A stretch of 64,000 nucleotides of DNA from Siderastrea radians (GCA_964017195.1 OZ024890.1:52218341-52282340); one strand, 5' to 3'; shown: positions 1 to 13,273, numbered from the stretch's first letter. The notes: generated by a model from the sequence alone, not told the origin. Numbers and translations are program-made.

Positions 1-717
1 GTAAGATATCGATTATGTTGTATCGTCTGATATGAAACGTAGGAAAGCCTAGATGACTTTTGAGACCATTTTGGCCAAGTAATCATGTTTTACTAAGATG
101 TTGGCAGTGTTCTTACTGAGTATAGTGGTGAAGCCTGTCTGAAATCGTCAACTTTTATAATGCGTGGACTTTTGTGTATAAAATGTGCTTTTCGCTTGTT
201 TGTTATAACCTAAAGAGGGCACGGGATGGCTTGTTTTCGGAACCGCCGTGGACTGTTTTTAGTTTTAATTTTTTTTTTTAATGGAGGGTGACGGGAGGCA
301 AAACTGCGGATACGCACAAAACACAAAGCGGCGAAAACGTGTACGTGCGCCCTCTAGATTCCTACGTTCAGTGGCTAGGTTAGTCCAACTCCCATGAAAG
401 AAGGAATATATTTTGACTTTGAAGGTTTATTTAAGACTGGTGATCGCTAGCGAATAATCACAATGCCTGGAAACGAGCATTGTAATTTGTTTATTCTTCC
501 ACTTCTGCTTGCAACTCCGACAATCTCTTTTTTTACTAGAGTGTAAGCGACAGTGTCAAAAGCGGAGTCGGAAGAAAATGGAACCGTTTTCATTCTTGCT
601 ACTCTGATAATTGATTTTATTAGTGAAAACCAGCCATAAAGGATTTCATTCCATCCCGATTTCCGGGGTTTTAGTGGGAAAATAGAGGATACCCTAACAA
701 GCTCAGCCCGCCTATCA

Positions 718-744
718 ATTTATTATTATTATTATTATTATTAT
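718..744. repeat. (ATT)n microsatellite
   Basis: About eight uninterrupted TTA/ATT trinucleotide units are visible directly in the sequence. Confidence 0.9.
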
Positions 745-2962
745 GTTTTTTTAAGAAATAACTAGGGTAAACAGGCTAGCTCTGTTGACCTACTGGGTTT
801 GAAATATTTCAAGGCTGATAACCAGTCTATATAGATAAAGCCTTCATTTTTTTGGGGGGGGGGGGTCAAAATTGCTTTTTAATTATTACAATTATTATTC
901 CTTATTTTCAGTAAAGACAAACAATTTTTTTTTCCTTCTTTGTGCTGGAGGGCCCATGTTTCCCCGCAGATGGACGGAATCATGGGTCATCTAACTTTCT
1001 AACTTTTGGAGCGGGGCCGGGGAGGGGGGGTTGGGTGATTTAGTTTGGGCAAGAATTTCCTTCGAAGCCTAAAACTGTGGTGTAAATATGAGACTATTAA
1101 ATCGATGCAAGATTTTTTTTCGTTCCAGGTCTCTTTGCTGGATATTTTTGTTCTAAAATCACCCAGTCCTCACCCCCTCCCTCAAATGTTAAATGGTCGG
1201 CCGCTAAATTAGGTTTGTGCCGACCCTCCACTCAAAATATCCTGACCTTTTTTCGGAGGTTATGTGTCAGCGAAGAGGTTGGCTTATGTGATTGTGGTAG
1301 TTCTTTAATCACTGAAGTAGATATAAATAAATTCAGATCTTCCACACTGGTAATTACTGTGTCGAAATCTTGGCAATGCTTTTATACAAAGGATCCGTCT
1401 CAACACTTATCACCTAGTATCTCTCACTTTGATTACAACAAACAAACAAACAAACAAAAAACCGGACGGACTAAGTTCTCTAGTGATGGATTTTTTTGAA
1501 AAAAGCTAATAAACAAGTAACATATTAAAAAGAGACAAGCACTTGCCCTAAATTTTTAAATGTAAACAATCAACATTATGCCTTTTTATGCAAATTTCAT
1601 ACACTTATGCAAATTTATCACAAGCAGAAGCGAGTGCATTTATTCGTTCGTATTAAGCGTTCGTAAGTTTTTATTATTAGTTATTTATAAATATAGATTT
1701 GTATTCGGTGTTTTAACTTTTCTGGCCTGTAAACGACCGAGAAGTTAACATTTACCTGAATATTGTTCGATCAAACAGTGCGTGACTAAGCTCGTGACGT
1801 GACATTTCCTCTGTTATTGGCGATAAAATACACCTGAAACTCTCCCTGATAGCGCTTCGGATTTTCCAGGTCCCAAACTTCAGTTTTTTTATATGTATAG
1901 TAAGGGTAATAATGAGTTCCTAGAACTATTTACTTTTCTCATAAACTGCCGCCTTTTTGAGAAAACGATTTTACAAAAAGTGGGTTAGCAAGCATGGTAA
2001 TATTTCCAATTTTCTAACGCGCAAATGATTTTTCCTGTGAGAGATCAATAAATTGTTGTAGATGGTCGCTGATGGCCTAGAATGACAGCAAATCTACCTA
2101 AATAATGAAATCCTGAGGTTGGTGTCATTTGCAATGCAAGAACATTTTCTACGCGTCGCCGATGTTACGCGTCTGAATTGAACGGATTTCTGGTCCCTGA
2201 CGGCCGGTTTTTAGGGGGGGTGGTCTGATCTCGGAAACTAAACGCTGATGGTAAATAAGAACATTGCCTTTCATCCTATCTGAATGAAAGTAAAAAACAG
2301 GCGAAAGATGAAAGAAATCGGTTGACCCCGATCCGTGGCCTCTGCCCGGTTTTCTCAGACAATGGCACTTAATCGTGTGCTGTGAAGTAAACACTTGTTT
2401 ATATCATCACGATTTAAGCACACATGAGCACTTCGATTTACTAGAGAAGTACTTTACGATATTTTGAAGTAAATCGCATTGAAAATGAAATCTTCTTGCA
2501 TTTATCTAACCTCTATCTCAATGTTGAGTTTGAAAGGAGATTTAGAAGACTGAAGAAACGCCTAAGAGCTTCGAAGGATCGCTCGATGAAAACACCGCCA
2601 TCTTGGAAAACTTGGTAACCAAACTACGAATTTGAGGAGTACTGGTAACTGAGATAACTCCTCGTGCTTTCCGAAGTATGCGCGCGATGAAAAAGCGAAA
2701 GTTCAGCACCGTAAACAGTAGCGAAGCTCTGAGAAAAATGTCTGCTCTGCACATCAAAAGACACAATAGAAATCATCTCCAGTAGGTTTGTGTTTGAACC
2801 ACTTAAAATTTATTATTCCACACTTTTTTGTTCACGAAGACAGCGCCAAAAACTGACGAAACTCGAACACAATTAGAACTGGTTTTTGTAAGCTCGGTTT
2901 TCCTAACGGACTTCAGGCAATTGTTATGCTAATTTCTTGGATTGCTTGGTCAGGTCTTTATG

Positions 2963-3041
2963 TATGACTCGTGTATAAGTCGAGGGCGAATTTTTGGCCT
3001 GATTTTTTTGTCATAAAAGGTCGACTTATACACGAGTAAAT
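2963..3041. repeat. Small hairpin MITE
   Basis: The left arm ACTCGTGTATAAGTCGA is matched by the exact reverse complement TCGACTTATACACGAGT about 40 bases later, giving a foldback unit of about 79 bp. There is no coding capacity. Its family and target duplication are not resolved. Confidence 0.6.
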
Positions 3042-5388
3042 ACAGTAGTCCTAATAACCAAAATTATCTACGAATTAAACCAGAAATGCCATGAGCTACT
3101 CACCTTGATATCACAACTGTTTTAGACCTCGATCAGCACGGGAGATCCATTGTCTTTTGTCGGTTTAGAAAAGCACACATTCGACGTTCCGCGATCGCAC
3201 GGGGAAAACTTACATGCCCAAGAATTAATTTCACTTTAATACATGGGAACTCATCCAGTTCTATCATTTCCGTTGCGTGTAGATCGACACAGTGAACGTA
3301 AACTAACTTTGTTTCCGAGAATGGCGCTGCGCTTTGAGTTGCTATCTCGATGAAATCCATGGTGTAATGACTTCGTCACATGACCCCCCAAAATGATAAT
3401 ATGGTTGCAAGGCAAAGGATTCTGGGAAGAGGTTCCAGTCCTCCTTGCTTCAGCAGGAAATATGTAAAAAAATCTCCGCAATTTAACGTCATATCTTCAA
3501 CATAGAGGTATTTTAACAAACCTCGTATCTTTTAAATGTTTACAAGCTTTTATGCCGGGGAAAACCTCAAAACGGCAGGGCGAAAAAAACCGCTGATTGG
3601 CTGAGAGATATGACGTCAAATGCGTCATGAAATCGTTGATGCTCATGCGCGGGAGAAATATTTTTCAAAATGGTGGACAGTGCTTGAGTTGTTTTGCTGC
3701 AGAAAGCCCAATAATATTTGACTTTACTGATGATCCACGTTTCCTTAGATCTTTTCATTATAGGGAAGGTTGAGTGGGTCGATAATTGAATTCAATGGTG
3801 TTCACAGGGACTATTTTAGCCCTCGTACACTGGAGAAATGTTATTTGAATCATGACTGTCAGCTTGTACATATTTATTCCAGCACTTGTCCTCCTAACAA
3901 TTCGCCTTCTCCATCTCGCATCTCAACACGTGGCAGGTCTTTGATTGATGGAGTTAAGAATTCGTTTCATTGTTTTGTTTTTCTGTTGGCAACAACTGCA
4001 GGCTTGTCAAATGTCTCTGGTTTCCTCGTCGAGTTCATGATCTTTTCTAAAACGTTGTCGGCGATTTTTTCGTCATCAGCTGTTGTCACATGTCTATATT
4101 TTTTGGCGAACAAGACATGCTATCACTAAGGTGCAGGTCAGTAATTTTACTTTCTTCCAAATGATCAACGTGTGAAATAGTAATATTTTTAGTTCAAGTT
4201 GTACTGCAATAGTGTGTTTGATTTACAATAATACATGAAAACAACAAAAATGCTACAATTCCAGCCAGTGTAATGTTATAGGTTTTTTCATTCCTTGTTG
4301 TGAAGAGAGGATTGTATTGTCGGGCTGTATTTTCCTGCTTCCATGTTTCCATAGAAGCATTACTCTTTGTCAATCCAGTCTGGCCACACCTGGGACAGAT
4401 GCTTGCATGCTTGAAGGCTGCGTTAACATGGTTAACTGACTTGCTTTTCTGTCACAAGCTAAGACGTGATCAGTCAGAAAAGAGTGTTGATTGCTACTAA
4501 GGGAAGGCTTCTGATGGCCATTGCCCATATTTTTAAGAAACTTTCCCATAAACCAGTGATGCAGAAGTCAGCACTGTTGCTCAAAAAAATTTGCTAGGTG
4601 TTGTGTGTCAAGTCCTACTGCAAATCAACATGTTATTGAACTGATGTGAACAGGATTACACAAAGCTTCTTTTTCAACTGTGTTGAACATGTTAATTTGC
4701 ATCAAACAGCTTTCAACAGCACATGACACACTGTGCAGCATTTGTTGACCAACATATATGATATTTGTTTACAGTGTTGGACAGTATTGACTTGTGTATC
4801 ACTGGCTTTTGTTTTGGCTTCATGATGTGCTATTTTGGGGTTATTTTTTAGTTATGTGTAGATGTCAAATTCTTTGTCAAAATTTACTTGTCTGGCAATT
4901 TATTTGCATACTTTATCATTCTACAGATTTTACAATGGAGCCGTGTTAGTACAACTACCAGCAGGCCTAACCAATTACCTTATATTAAGGGGTTTTCAAA
5001 TATGAAAACAACTGCATGAGCTTTTGCTTGGGTGAAATTAAAGGTGATCCTACTATTTAATGGGCTGGTCCCACTGTTTTTAAGTGAAGTTGGACTGAAC
5101 CTTCACAACTTGCCGATCAAAACCTGTTGTGTGGGTGAAAGGAATATGTGATATTTGCAAAAATGTATTGAATGGCAACATTGTGTGTGGGCATTTTAAG
5201 TTTAAAAGGAAATTTAATATTGTTTGTAATTATTATTTTCACTTTCTTGGGCCTTTTGCTCGATTAAAGCTAGTTGTCTTATGTTTGACTCTCACGACTG
5301 TTTATTATGTGCCTCTATCTGGGGGTGTTGTGGGTTAGATTTTCTGGGGCCACTTATTTACCTTTGTTCGCTCTGTGTTTCTTTGTAG

Positions 5389-6306
5389 CTCCTCTACCCC
5401 CCAGTTTCAGCAGTCACTCCTCTGCAGGTGGAGCAGTTTGCCTGGGAGTTGCGACTCCACCCCCATCGGCCACAGGTTGAATTTGTGCTGGATGGAATCT
5501 GTCATGGGTTTAAACTGGGTTTTTGCCCTTCCCAAAAGCTCAAGTCAGCTAAGAAGAACAAGCCATCGGCGGACCTGCATGCCTCAGTCATTGACGAGTA
5601 TTTAGCGAATGAGGTTTCCTTGGGCAGGGTGGCAGGCCCTTTCGATTCCCCTCTCTTCCCCAACCTCCAAATTAGTAGCTTTGGTGTCATTCCCAAAAAG
5701 GGCCAACCTGGAAAGTGGCGTCTAATTGTGGACTTGTCCTCCCCTGGGGGGGGGGGGGGGGGGGGGGCTAGCATCAATGATGGGATTAGCCCAGACGAGT
5801 TTACTCTTCATTACATTACCGTTGATCAAATTATTCGCTTAGTATCTCGGCTGGGTAAAGGGGCTCTCATGGCTAAATTTGACAGTGAGTCAGCTTACTG
5901 CAATGTTCCTGTTCACCCATCTAATCGTTATCTGCTGGGGATGAAATGGTGCAATCATTACTATGTTGATCTCGCTCTCCCCTTTGGCCTTCGTTCAGCT
6001 CCATTTATCTTCAATGCAGTAGCCGACATGGTGGAGTGGATCCTCGTGCACTTTTATCAGATCCCTGATCTGCTTCACTATTTAGATGACTTCATCACTG
6101 CTGACCCTCCCGAGTCGTCTCAGTGTGCTCACAATTTAAGCATCGCTATAGTAGTCTGCCGGCGTTTGGGTCTGCCTCTTCACCCAGGCAAGTGTGTGGG
6201 CCCTTCGACTGTGCTAGCAGTCCTTGGTATTGAGCTGCACTCTGTTAATCAAGTCGCTCGTCTCCCCCCAGAGAAACTGTTGGCCTTACATGAACTTGTT
6301 ACTTGA
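5389..6306 (+). pseudogene. DIRS-like reverse transcriptase
   Basis: The frame is open from just after an in-frame TAG at 5,386 to a TGA at 6,304, with no ATG near the start. The RT fingers and palm are clear: a substrate-binding block (SESAYCNVPVHP), LALPFGLRSAPFIFN, and the catalytic box YLDDF near residue 225. A run of 22 G at 5,746-5,767 adds a polyglycine stretch between the conserved blocks DLSSP and INDGI without changing frame. The sequence TTTCTTTGTAG just upstream resembles a splice acceptor but may be chance. Confidence 0.85.
5746..5767 (+). repeat. Poly-G tract inside the RT frame
   Basis: There are twenty-two consecutive G. It encodes about seven glycines inside an otherwise conserved RT block and is probably an in-frame slippage expansion, or a length error in the assembly. 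Confidence 0.9.
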
Positions 6307-7017
6307 TGGCTTACACAAAAGTGGTGCAATAGGCAGGAAATAGAATCTTTAATCGGACATTTGCATCACGCAGCTTAAGTGGTTTGGCCTGGGAGAACTT
6401 TCTTACGCCGCATGATCGGCCTTTTATGCTGCTTTCGCAGAAGGGATCACCCAGCCCGTCTTAACAGGGAATTTCACTTGGACCTCCTGTGGTGGCACCA
6501 ATTTCTGTCCCACTGGCATGGTGTTAGCTTCTGGCTCTTCCCAGGACTGGTCCCAGAGGCAGATGTCGAGGTGTCGTCTGATGCAGCTGGATCAATTGGT
6601 TATGGAGCGTACCTAAAGGGCTACTGATTTGCTGGTTCTTGGGCTCCCTCTCAACAACAGCAGTCTATTGCTTATAAGGAGCTCTTCCCAGTAGTCATCG
6701 CTGCTCATGTTTGGGGCTACATGTGGTGCAAGAGGCATGTCCTGTTCCGATCGGACAATGATGCTGTAGTCCACATTTTGAATACTAGGACCTCTAAAGT
6801 ACCTAGTTTGATGCGGTAACTGCGCAACTTGCTTCTTTCAGCCGCTCGTCATAGTTTTTCCTTTTCTGCTCAGCATGTGCCCAGCGTTAACAATCAGATG
6901 GCTGACACTCTGTCTCATTTTCGTTGGCAGGACTTCAGGCATTTGGTTCCGGATGCTCAGACACATCCTACTCAGATCCCCCCAGAACTTCTGACGGGTT
7001 TGACATCTCTGCCCTAA
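6307..7017 (+). pseudogene. DIRS-like RNase H domain
   Basis: This continues the RT frame but is cut by stops at 6,304, 6,376, 6,625 and 6,817. The recognisable blocks are VSSDAAGSIGYGAYL (first catalytic Asp), AYKELFPVVIAAHVWG, FRSDNDAVVHILN and VPSVNNQMADTLSH, in the order expected for a retroelement RNase H. The stops make it non-functional. Confidence 0.8.
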
Positions 7018-7961
7018 AGCTGCAGTGCTATTCCTTTTTGACCAAAGGCTTCGCTCCGTCTACTCGTCGACCTTATGCTTCCGCCCAAGCAAAGTTCATT
7101 TCATTTTGCCGTCAGCTTGGGAAGTTACATCCTTCGGGGTCTCCCTGCCCAGCAGATGAATGGATGCTGTGTCTCTTTATCACTTTTCTTGCTAGGACCA
7201 TTCAGCATTCCTCTATCAAGGTGTCTTTATCTGGGGTTAGAGCTCTCCACATTGAACAAGGATTCCCTGATCCTCTTATGAACTGTCTTAGTCTCCAGCG
7301 GGTTGTTTGTGGCATCAAGCGCTGTCAAGGTTCTTCTTCTTCCAACCAACTCCCCATTACTGATGATTAGATGATGGTTATTTGGCGGTCTTTGGATCTT
7401 CATCTCCCGGATCATTGCATGTTCTGGGCAGCTTGTTCTCTAGGATACTTTGGCTTTCTGCGCTCCTCAGAGTTCACCGTACCCAATTTATCTAGCTTCT
7501 CTTCATCACTCCACCTGGGCGTCCAGGATATTGCAGTGGATTCACCCTCAGCTCCATCCTGCATGCGCATCAAGATCAAGGGATCTAAGACTGATCCATT
7601 TAGGAAGAGCTGTCTTGTTCACATTGGTGTTGGTCGGCACCCACGTTGTGCGGTTCATGCTCTAATGTCTTGCCTTTCGCTCAGGGGAGATGCTCCAGGC
7701 CCCCTGTTTTTGTTCCAAAATGGACAGCCTCTCTCGCGCACTATTTTGACAGACTGGCTCCGGCAGGTTATGGTCTCAGCTAAGGTACCCGGAAACTTCT
7801 CCAGCCACAGCTTTCGCATAGGGGCTGCTACTGTTGCAGCTCGCAATGGAGTGCCTGACCACTTAATACAATCTATGGGCCGCTGGTCTAGCAATGCTTA
7901 TCAGCTTTACGTAAGGACGCCGTCTCATGCATTAGCTGCCTTGTCCAAAAAGTTGGCTTGA
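6924..7961 (+). pseudogene. DIRS-like tyrosine recombinase
   Basis: This protein would cut and join the element's DNA through a 3'-phosphotyrosine. It lies in the frame one base before that of RT/RNase H and overlaps its end by about 95 bases. An N-terminal SAM-like helical region (TRRPYASAQAKFISFC) is followed by an in-frame TAG at 7,368 and then the catalytic domain. Visible there are GYFGFLRSSEF (Arg I), SSHSFRIGAATVAA (HxxR) and NAYQLYVRTP (the tyrosine nucleophile). Apart from the one stop the catalytic residues are intact, so this is the best-preserved part of the element. Confidence 0.85.
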
Positions 7962-8436
7962 AGAACTTTTGGTGTGTCTGCGGTGCCTTTTAGTGCTTAT
8001 CTCTAGTCTCTGTAGCATTATGTTCTTGGTTCTGTTGCTTTGGATTTGCCGGCTTCTATAGGTATGTGTTTTTGTAGTTTAGCATTGTATCAGGTTATTG
8101 GTGCTTGGGGGTAGGTTTGGGGATTGAAGGTACCATGTCACCCCTGTTCACGGGTCCCTCCTTTCTCCAAGCACCAGGAGAAGGGTTTTGATTGGGTGGT
8201 TCCCGCTTTCCAGGGTTGCCATGGATACCTCCCTGTGGCTTATGGCATCTGGCACCCCGCTACCCTTTAAGGCACCAGTTCCCAAGCTCATCTATTTGTG
8301 ATGAGTTTAACCTGACTGTCCTCACGCGGGAAAAAGTTTAAAGGCCTCTCTTTGCAACTGGTGGCTCAAACTCAACCACGAATGTTGCAACATCGGCTTG
8401 CTTTGAACACTTCGAAATCGGTCTAGTGGCACCACT

Positions 8437-10377
8437 ATGGCTCTGATACAAAACTTGATACTTCGTAATGACCATGTTAAGAGCAAGGATTGCCAAGATG
8501 CATCTGCAGTTTTGACATTGTGTAAGGACAAGCTGACATCTTTCCTGGCAAACGTTGGATATGTATGCCACACAATCATTCCGGAGCTCAACAAGTTTAC
8601 TGACAACAACCGTCTTTCCAATTGACAAGATTTCTGCCATCAGGAAGGATCTTCCCCCCCAACCCAAGTTCAATGCAAGAACAATGTGGTCTTCCTTACT
8701 TCTCCTAATGGTCCCCTGTTAATTGGAGAACTGGAGGATAACAGCATCTATTTAAAGAGTAAGACAATAACTTCAGTTCAGCGATGGAACTCCCTGAAAC
8801 AGGCAGAACGCTGGCAGAAATATGTAAAGCAGCCGATGATCATTCAAAGAAGATGGAGATGGAGTACAAACGTAAAGGCCATGACAAGCAACAAATCAAT
8901 TTCTGTGACAAACCATACGAGATCATGGTGAAGCAATCTCCCTGATTGATCAGGAGCTTGTTTATATCGCAGTTTCCAGCTCAGTGCGCAACTGAAATAC
9001 GATGGATATGGAATTTGTGCTGTAAATGTGGAACATGTTGTTGATTACAGTGAGAGTTGGGTCTCCACTGTCAGTCTCTGTGTTAGCAATAACAAGATCT
9101 TCGTTTCTCATGGTGAAGGAATCACTGTGGTGGATCTCCAGTCACATGAACGTCACATGATTTACAAGTCACAGAATGCTAAATGCACTGTGGTTGCATT
9201 TAAGAAAGGTATCCTCTTTATTGACCAACAGAAGGCAACCCTTTTTCAGACAGACGAACTCAACAACATCGAGAAGTTTGCTGGAGGTGAAGTAGCAGGT
9301 TGCCAAGATGGACCAGTAGCCAAATGCAAGTTTAAACAACCAATGGGTGCCTGCGTGGAATTTGACAATGTTGTTTACGTTTGTGATGCCCAGTCAAATT
9401 CACTGAAAATTGTGACACCACTCCTTGAAACCGCCAAATTTCTAAATGCTTTGGGGCATCTGTATGACGCCTTCTCAGTGCACAAGAAAGGCCAAAGTGT
9501 CCCACTAAGAACATTGGCACAGGCTGTAGAAAAGGTCGGACAATGCAAGGATGCCCTCTCGGAGTTTGAGCATTCAGTGCGCTGCGTAGAAGGCTGCATG
9601 GAAATTTCACTAAACGGACCCCAAGGAATGGTTTCTGCCGCTACTGTGAAGTCTGTTGATTTGCTACACTGGGGATTAAAAAGAATGGAGTTTGTTTTGT
9701 CTACCTTGTCTTTTTCTGAAACTAACCTTCTCAGCTGTACGACTCTGGGTGTTGAACATCTTCACTCCGCATCCCATGTGAAACATCCACTCCTGTCTAA
9801 GGAAGAATATTGTCGACACTTTGGAAACACAATCAAAGAAACTACAAAGCGGGCTATCCTCCTCTTCCTTTTATTACTTTACCAGTGAAAACAACTCTTG
9901 GTATCCAGAGCCAGAGCATTACATCCCGCTTCCATCGCTTCCATCCATTCCCCCACTACCAAACGTCAAGCTGCCTGAAAAGGAAGTTGAGCAAATACGC
10001 AACTTCTCACATGTACATGGAGCTGCAGTCAGGCAGAGAACCAATCAACAAGAAACCACAGTGGCAGGACATGGAACCATACCAGAGGTAATATACCAGA
10101 GACATCTACACACCTCAGAGAGAGTGGATGTGTCCGGAGTGGCTAGGAGTACAGCAAGTAGGGCGGAGCATTTCGATGAGATGCCTGATTGTGGCAGACT
10201 GAATGCTAGTGATGCTGACGAAGCTGACGATGAGGTGATTGAATAGGACAGCAGCTCTGACGAGGAGGAGACGGAAGCTGATGTTTCAGAACTTGACAGA
10301 AGATCCAGGTTCTTGTTAGGAACGAGGACTAAATTTGGGTGTCAAGTGCGGATTAAGACCAGGCTTATTTCACGACA
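8437..10377 (+). pseudogene. NHL-repeat-type protein, degenerate
   Basis: Coding blocks lie at 8,437-8,931, 9,028-9,888 and 9,821-10,246, broken by stops and a frame change near 9,850. The central block has beta-propeller-like repeats (ITVVDLQSHERHM, ILFIDQQKATLF, NVVYVCDAQSNSLKIVT), as in NHL proteins, then a helical region. The C-terminal part is acidic (SDEEETEADVSE), and a possible GTACTT donor follows at 10,378. I associate this architecture with a large cnidarian family of unknown function; that is from memory. It may be a decayed gene or a retrocopy. Confidence 0.55.
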
Positions 10378-10904
10378 GGTACTTATTTATGGCCAGTTAT
10401 GTTAGGGAATGTTCTGTAGTGCTCACGTCTCTTGACTAACAGTACTGCAAGGGAAAAAACCTTGCGGATTCGGATTTTTGCTTTAAATTAGCACGGATCG
10501 GCGGATTTGCTGACCCCTATTCACCCCCCTCATGGCTGTTGCCTCATTTTGAAAATCATCTTGGTCACTGCAGATCTTTTGCAGCCATAGGAATGTGACT
10601 ATATGGAATGGATGATTTACATTTAGATGGATGGGACAATCTAAAGTCAAGATACGAGTATGGGAGCCTGAACATTGCTAAGGAATTAAGGAACATTTTT
10701 AACTGTAATCGTGACAATTTAAAGTTGTGTTTTTGAAGAAAATGTAAGTTGACTAACATTTTGGGGAGCCATGTTACTGCTGGGCTTTCGGTGACCCAGC
10801 ATGGGTTCCCTGCGGAGTAGTTTATAAGCTTGGGCATGCGTGGAGGTGGCCGCTCTTCAAACAGTGACCACCAGGGCCACCAAGTTTTAGAGGTTGCCCA
10901 TTTA
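10378..10904. other. Spacer without a recognised gene
   Basis: This separates the NHL pseudogene from the left satellite array of the MULE. I see no ORF with recognisable content. Confidence 0.5.
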
Positions 10905-11011
10905 CCGAGTTAGGATTTCGAGTTGGATTTCGAGTTAGGATTTCGAGTTGGATTTTCGAGTTAGGATTTCGAGTTGGATTTTCGAGTTGGATTTCGAGTT
11001 AAGATTTTTTT
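10905..11011 (+). repeat. Left satellite array of the MULE
   Basis: Tandem alternation of GAGTTAGGATTTC and GAGTTGGATTTTC units, about 107 bp. It is inverted relative to the longer array at 21,428-21,764. Confidence 0.85.
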
Positions 11012-11966
11012 TGGAGGTTTTTTTTGGCGGGATTTTTTTGGCGCGTTTTTTTTTGGCGAGGTTCCAATGCATTTTGAGTGGTTTTACACAACGTACTTTG
11101 TCACCGGTGTTGCACGTTTTCGCTGTTAAGATGGAGGAGGAGGAGAATGTCAGACCAGTAAGGGCAATCTTGTTTAATCTGTCTTAGTATTGCTTGTGTA
11201 ATTGTATGTTTTTACTGAAAACAATAGCTGGCACTTCAATGATTGCTTTTAGTTATGAATTATTCATTAACTTTCGGCTGTCTTTTCATTTGCAAGCCAA
11301 ATCGGCCGGGGTTTTTTAAAAGTATGAAGATAAACTCCATTAAAATCTTTCAAGAGAATTATACACCAGACCAAAGCTATATGTGATCCCAGAAATGTTT
11401 TCAAAAGCACATGATATATCCAGGACTGAGTGGAAGTGCAGAAGTATAGAAAGGCAGATTAGAAATATTTTCAGTATTTATGCGCGGAGTCAATGTAATG
11501 AAGGGTATAAAATTATCTCAGGTCCAACCAGAGTGACAGTAAAGAGTAAAAAAAGATATGATCCCTATTCCCTGATTAAAAATATTGCTTGTTCAATATT
11601 CTTAGTAGTTGCAGACATCCTACAGATCAGCCGTTTTTTTTACAGATAGTCATCGATTTAACATCAAGCCCCATCATCGATTACACGAAGAAAGAAGACG
11701 AGATTGGTTTCTTTTGTTCACTTTTCCAATTGCACACACAGGCTGTTTTATTGGCATTTAAGTAGTAGATGGTTTAGTGACCAGTTCAAATTGCCAACAA
11801 AAGGCATAAAAAAAGTTTGCATTTTTTTAACTTCATTTAGTGCTTTCAGAAATTTATGGAGCCATTTATAAGCAAACAGAGTTGTCAACCATGCTTCATT
11901 CATACCCAATACATGTATGTCTAATTTAATAAGGAATAAAAAACTGAGGGGGACTTTTTAAAAAAT

Positions 11967-12153
11967 GTGTAGCTCCAAAAAATATCCATACCTCCCCCAC
12001 AGAAGGGATTTTTTATACGAATCCCCCACCCTCTGGAATTTCCAATTAAAGTTAATACATTTCTTTAAATTTGTTGGTCTTCGAGCCTCCCCCCCCCCCA
12101 GGAATTTCCTTTCCCTTCTGTGGGAGAAGTATGGATATTTTCTGGAACCACAC
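11967..12153. mobile_element. MITE with about 41-bp TIRs
   Basis: GTGTAGCTCCAAAAAATATCC on the left matches the inverted right end (GTGTGGTTCCAGAAAATATCC), and the similarity continues through CCCACAGAAGGG. The unit is about 187 bp, non-coding and AT-rich inside. It lies in an intron of the MULE transposase. Confidence 0.7.
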
Positions 12154-13041
12154 AATTCACCTTCAGGAAAAGATAGAGTCTTAATTGAATGATGAAGCTT
12201 AATGTTGTGTATCCTACCATAAAGCTTTTTTTTTTCATACAGAATGTTTTCGATTTGACCATAAGCCCTATCAAAAAAGAGCTTGATCTTCATGTTGCCA
12301 GTGATGGAAGCATAAAGGAGGATTACAAGGTTATTTTTTGTTTTTGTTGTTGTTGTACGGGCTGCGTGTACATTCTTATCTTTCATCAGTTATTTTATTT
12401 ACTCTTTGAAAGTAACAATAGTGCAGTGTTAAAACAATGAATAAATAATTCCCCCCCCCCTTGGATTTAAAGAACAGTGACAGTGATTGCAGTCTCCTGG
12501 AAACACCTAATTGGCTGCAGGATGCAAAAAAGGTCAGTATCCTCAGTTATCTGTTAATTTTTTTGTGATTTAAACTGTGGTGAATTGCATTTTTAGCTAG
12601 AAAGAGTGCAGCATGTGTGTGTATCATTATTTGATTTCCAGGTATTCTACCGCTACATGTTAAACAAGGATCCAGGCAATAATGTTTTTTAATTATTGTC
12701 ATAGCAAAATGTTAAAGAAGAGCTGCCATACTCAGATGAGTCATCAGATGACTGCACAAATGAATGCCCAAAATGTGCAAAGGCCTTTTCAACCAGGTCT
12801 AATCTGTTAAAACACACACGGCTTGGGAGGTGCAAGGGAAACCACACAGAAGTGTGAGTAAATACAACAAGTTTAAACATCAAAGTTTTTTTCTAACAGA
12901 CACAGGGTATTAGATGTCGAGTGTTGTGGACCAGCTTTTTCCGGCTTCCACCTAAATGTTCTGGGTCCCCAACATGGACTGAAAATTGTGTGAAACTTAT
13001 AAAATAATAATGAATGATAATCAAATAAAGAGTGGTAATTA

Positions 13042-13042
13042 T

Positions 13043-13074
<32 letters not shown>
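13042..13074. repeat. (TA)n microsatellite
   Basis: Alternating TA dinucleotides lie within a transposase intron. Confidence 0.85.
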
Positions 13075-13076
<2 letters not shown>

Positions 13077-13227
13077 ACTACTTTTCACAAGCATCCGTCG
13101 CCACCGTAAATCTTCATAAAAAAATACATGTTATCACAAATGAAGACAATCATTAAACTTATTTCACACACCTATATTTCGACGCCTTTTACGCGTCTTC
13201 TTCAGGGTGAATAACCCTGATTAACAT

Positions 13228-13230
13228 TTG

Positions 13231-13268
<38 letters not shown>

Positions 13269-13273
13269 CAAAT
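13228..13273. repeat. AT palindrome in intron
   Basis: ATTTGATTAAT, an (AT)n core, then ATTAATCAAAT form a perfect cruciform-prone palindrome. Confidence 0.8.

Larger units (their letters stand above)
1..5388. other. Region without a recognised gene
   Basis: All six frames hold only short ORFs with no recognisable domain. The stretch contains an (ATT)n run, homopolymer runs and one hairpin MITE. A CRE-like TGACGTCA near 3,611 and a possible GTGAGT donor on the minus strand near 3,103 hint at a promoter or first exon around 3.1-3.8 kb, but the candidate minus-strand ORF ends in a stop before that donor, so I do not call a gene. Confidence 0.5.
5389..8175 (+). mobile_element. DIRS-like tyrosine-recombinase retrotransposon, degenerate
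   Basis: Reverse transcriptase, RNase H and a tyrosine recombinase follow each other on the plus strand, with the recombinase frame overlapping the end of the RNase H frame. That order and the overlap are typical of DIRS/Ngaro-type elements, which integrate by a tyrosine recombinase rather than a DDE integrase. A hairpin (GGTGCTTGG at about 8,100 pairing with CCAAGCACC at 8,167-8,175) lies beyond the recombinase and may belong to the 3' terminus. Five in-frame stops show the copy is dead. The boundaries are approximate because I did not identify split or inverted terminal repeats. Confidence 0.8.

Noticed and set aside
3133..3481. Two overlapping minus-strand ORFs with ATG starts and a nearby GTGAGT donor
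   Set aside because: One frame meets a stop before the donor and neither has a recognisable domain or exon partner.
3770..5338. Plus-strand ORFs of 66-119 residues
   Set aside because: Low-complexity, Ser/Phe-rich translations in AT-rich DNA with no domain and no consistent splice signals.
11383..11649. 88-residue ORF as an exon of the MULE transposase
   Set aside because: The frame begins at GTG and no acceptor gives a phase compatible with exon 1; splicing directly from 11,157 to 12,243 keeps the frame.
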